A stretch of 64,000 nucleotides of DNA from Microbacterium trichothecenolyticum (GTDB lineage Bacteria > Actinomycetota > Actinomycetes > Actinomycetales > Microbacteriaceae). The DNA lies in NCBI RefSeq assembly GCF_000956465.1, contig NZ_JYJA01000041.1, positions 305,678-369,677 on the forward strand. The letters run 5' to 3'. Shown piece after piece: positions 62,448 through 64,000 of this stretch (its first letter is position 1; every line of letters starts with the position of its first letter). The translations under genes and the position numbers were made by a program. A model generated the notes under the pieces. The model worked only from the letters and a program-made list of their open reading frames with translations, made no database searches and was not told the DNA's origin.

Positions 62448-62858
62448 CTACTCCCGGGCGATCTCTTCCGGGAGCGAGTGCCAGATCACCGCGGACAGGT
62501 TGCCGATGAGCTCGGCGATCTGCTCTGGGTGATCGGCGAGCCAGCCGTAGGCGCGTTGCTTCCTGCGCGCGGTGCGTCGAGCCCAGAACAGGCCGACGTG
62601 GGTCACCTCGTGGACGATCGCCGAGAGGGTCACCGGTTGTGCGAGCAGGATGATCGCGCCGACGCCGTTGGCGGTCGGCTGGGGGAAAGCGCGCGACTGC
62701 GCGCTGATGGTCGTGATGCCGGTGGCCCGGTGGAGCGCGTCGATGCTCTCGAACACGTACACGTCGACGCCGTGCTCGATCGCGTACTGCCGCTCCTTCG
62801 CGAAGCCGGCCTCCCAGACGACCTCGTCGCGTGGGAAGTCGTAGTCGGCGTCGCTCAC
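62448..62858 (-). CDS. Small HExxH protein (candidate zincin)
   Basis: 136-aa protein with HEVTH at residues 83-87 preceded by a hydrophobic strand (GVGAIILLAQPVTLSAIV), the arrangement of zinc metallopeptidases. Glu112 or Glu116 in PEQIAELIG is a plausible third ligand, and the order HExxH...E-x-x-A resembles ImmA-like (M78) peptidases, but the rest does not. GTG start overlaps the preceding stop by 4 bp. Substrate unknown; could also be a non-enzymatic metal protein. Confidence 0.65.
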   Translation of the reverse strand: MSDADYDFPRDEVVWEAGFAKERQYAIEHGVDVYVFESIDALHRATGITTISAQSRAFPQPTANGVGAIILLAQPVTLSAIVHEVTHVGLFWARRTARRKQRAYGWLADHPEQIAELIGNLSAVIWHSLPEEIARE

Positions 62859-63007
62859 CGGCGTCGCCGCCGGCGCTCGGCCCGGTTGAGCGGCACCATC
62901 GGGAGGTCGAACCACGAGACGCCACCACGATCGCCGATCCCGCAGACGCGGAGCGTGAGCGCGAGCCACGCGATCGCGATGAACAGCACCAGGCCGTGCC
63001 CGATCAT
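62855..63007 (-). CDS. Small single-span membrane protein
   Basis: 50-aa protein with one helix (GLVLFIAIAWLALTLRVCGI) and a basic C-terminus (NRAERRRRRR). ATGA overlap with the gene upstream and GTGA overlap with the HExxH gene downstream show tight coupling. Confidence 0.6.
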   Translation of the reverse strand: MIGHGLVLFIAIAWLALTLRVCGIGDRGGVSWFDLPMVPLNRAERRRRRR

Positions 63008-63270
63008 GCGAGCTTCACCGCGGGGAGTGTCGATCGCGTCGTCGCCCGGACCGCGTACTCCTGGAACGCCGTGACCTCGAATCCGGCGTTGGTGATGCGC
63101 GGGTCGACGTACACCGCGAGAGCTTCGGACGGGCCGGTGCCGGCGAGCACCGCAGCTGGTGTCGCGGGCCGCACGGCCGCCTCGGGCCGCTCGGCGGGGT
63201 CGATCGCGTTGAATGCCTCCACAGCCTGCTCGGGCGTGAGGGCGATGACGACGACCTTCGCGGCGCTCAT
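63004..63270 (-). CDS. Small prophage protein, unknown function
   Basis: 88-aa soluble protein (VVVIALTPEQAVEAFNAIDPAE, then VYVDPRITNAGFEV). Overlaps the Acb2/Tad1-like gene by 4 bp. No family recognised. Confidence 0.6.
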   Translation of the reverse strand: MSAAKVVVIALTPEQAVEAFNAIDPAERPEAAVRPATPAAVLAGTGPSEALAVYVDPRITNAGFEVTAFQEYAVRATTRSTLPAVKLA

Positions 63271-63764
63271 CCGCGGCCCGGGGTGTAGGCATCGCGGAGG
63301 CGTCGGCGCTGCGCGTCGAGGTGCGACATCGCGACCGACCCGGGCGTCACCGGGGCCAGGTCGAGCGGTGCTCTCACGTGGAACGTCGAGACGCTACCGC
63401 CGGCCGCGAGCCCGTCCGGCCCACGGTGGCCGCGGCACGTGCCCGTCTCGCAGCACTCGAAGTCACGCGCCGGCGCGGTGAGTTCGGCGATCTTGGTCAG
63501 GTGCTCGACGATCTGGTTGGTCGGCGTCCGCTCGTCGACGGGCGGACGGTGGGCGTAGATCGCTCGGTTCGCGCGCATCAGCACGTCCTCGAGCGCCGTG
63601 AGCGCGAGCGACTTGTCTCGGCCCTCGGGCACGAGCGCTTCGATGTACTCGGCGAGCTCGACGACGTGCGAGCGCATCGCGACGATGCGCGCCTTCGTCT
63701 CGTCGCTCGGCGGCGCACTCGTCGCGGCCGTCGGGAACCGCTCGTCGATAGTGGGACCGGGCAT
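63267..63764 (-). CDS. Acb2/Tad1-hairpin-domain protein, candidate anti-CBASS/anti-Thoeris sponge
   Basis: 165-aa protein. Residues ~22-73 carry the pattern of the small Acb2/Tad1 hairpin family: IDERF-like start, PPSDETKARI, then VPEGRDKSLALTALED and LMRANRAIYAH. Acb2 and Tad1 bind cyclic nucleotides or gcADPR made by bacterial defence systems and block signalling. Here a ~90-residue tail follows, with a Cys/His cluster (ECCETGTCRGH), which is not usual. Assignment rests on motif resemblance only. Start ATG 63764 has GAGAGGAC upstream; see the entry for 63765-63929. Confidence 0.7.
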   Translation of the reverse strand: MPGPTIDERFPTAATSAPPSDETKARIVAMRSHVVELAEYIEALVPEGRDKSLALTALEDVLMRANRAIYAHRPPVDERTPTNQIVEHLTKIAELTAPARDFECCETGTCRGHRGPDGLAAGGSVSTFHVRAPLDLAPVTPGSVAMSHLDAQRRRLRDAYTPGRG

Positions 63765-64000
63765 CGGTGTGTCCTCTCGTGGGATGGATTCTGAGCAGAA
63801 TGCGCGTCGACGCGGTATCCGGCCCGTGGGCTCGAAGCACTCGTGCACGGTCGCGACGCACAGCGTCGAGCAGAGTGCGAAGCGCTCGGCCTCGGCGTCG
63901 GGCGTCGCGGGCGGCTGGCCGGCCGGCATCAAGTACCCCCTGAACCCGCGCGCACAGCGAGAGGCAGAACGCTTGCGGGCGGGGGGCGGGCCGGTAGGGG
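63765..64000 (-). other. Right edge: possible N-terminal extension or small Cys-rich peptide
   Basis: An open frame in phase with the Acb2/Tad1-like gene continues to an ATG at 63929 with AGGGGGT at a good distance. It would add 55 residues with a Cys/His pattern (LCSTLCVATVHEC). GC-rich third positions cover the first ~36 codons but fade near 63800, so it may be an extension or a separate short peptide read through. Bases 63930-64000 are G-rich and hold nothing I can call. Confidence 0.4.

Larger units (their letters stand above)
34885..64000. mobile_element. Siphovirus-type prophage, left part (continues past the window)
   Basis: Starts at tRNA-His with integrase, then a full leftward block for packaging, head, tail and lysis: terminase, portal, MuF-like, scaffold, decoration, capsid, connectors, tail tube, chaperones, tape measure, distal tail, fibres, endolysin and tailspike. 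No interrupted structural gene was seen. No repressor, excisionase, replication gene or attR is present up to base 64000, so the element is longer than about 29 kb. Confidence 0.93.

Overview
The window is a high-GC actinobacterial chromosome segment, most like Microbacterium or another Microbacteriaceae genus. The basis is the clpX / clpP2-clpP1 / tig order, three of the four tRNA genes lacking an encoded CCA, many leaderless-looking GTG starts, GlbO-type haemoglobin, a mycobacterial-type RpiB and the generally GC-rich third codon positions. Genus assignment is inference; there is no rRNA in the window.

Bases 1-34909 are ordinary host chromosome. In order they carry: the Clp protease and trigger-factor module (clpX partial, clpP2, clpP1, tig); tRNA-Pro and tRNA-Gly; an alpha/beta hydrolase, a hexapeptide-repeat gamma-carbonic-anhydrase-like protein and a large OafA-type acyltransferase; a Dps ferritin; a NarL-type two-component pair; an amidohydrolase and PaiB-like pair; Nei2, RpiB and ferrochelatase; aminopeptidase N; a four-gene ABC-exporter plus two-component operon; MscS, truncated haemoglobin and a flavoprotein dehydrogenase; two hot-dog thioesterases and EttA; a lipoprotein, an SSB-like protein, a MocR regulator divergent from a YczE-type membrane protein; tRNA-Arg, oligoribonuclease and tRNA-His.

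From the 3' half of tRNA-His to the right edge (about 29 kb, not closed in this window) lies a siphovirus-type prophage. A tyrosine integrase reads rightward next to tRNA-His, followed by two overlapping small genes and an acyltransferase that may be a lysogenic-conversion gene. Everything from 38.7 kb to the edge reads leftward. Taken in transcriptional order from the right edge it runs: early accessory genes (including an Acb2/Tad1-like candidate anti-defence protein and a small HExxH protein), small and large terminase, portal, MuF-like head protein, scaffold, decoration protein, major capsid, connectors, tail terminator, major tail protein, tail-assembly chaperones with a probable -1 frameshift, tape measure, distal tail, fibre proteins, an M23 endolysin with membrane proteins of the lysis cassette, and a large SGNH-like/beta-helix tailspike. 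A strong bidirectional terminator separates the two convergent transcription units. No repressor, excisionase or replication gene is visible, so the immunity and early region and attR should lie beyond base 64000.

The structural and packaging set looks complete and uninterrupted, so the prophage may be functional. The most interesting points are the candidate cyclic-nucleotide sponge, the paired surface-glycan acyltransferase and tailspike, the membrane protein that shares a helix-turn-helix type with the integrase, and the near-perfect 40-bp palindrome between mocR and yczE.
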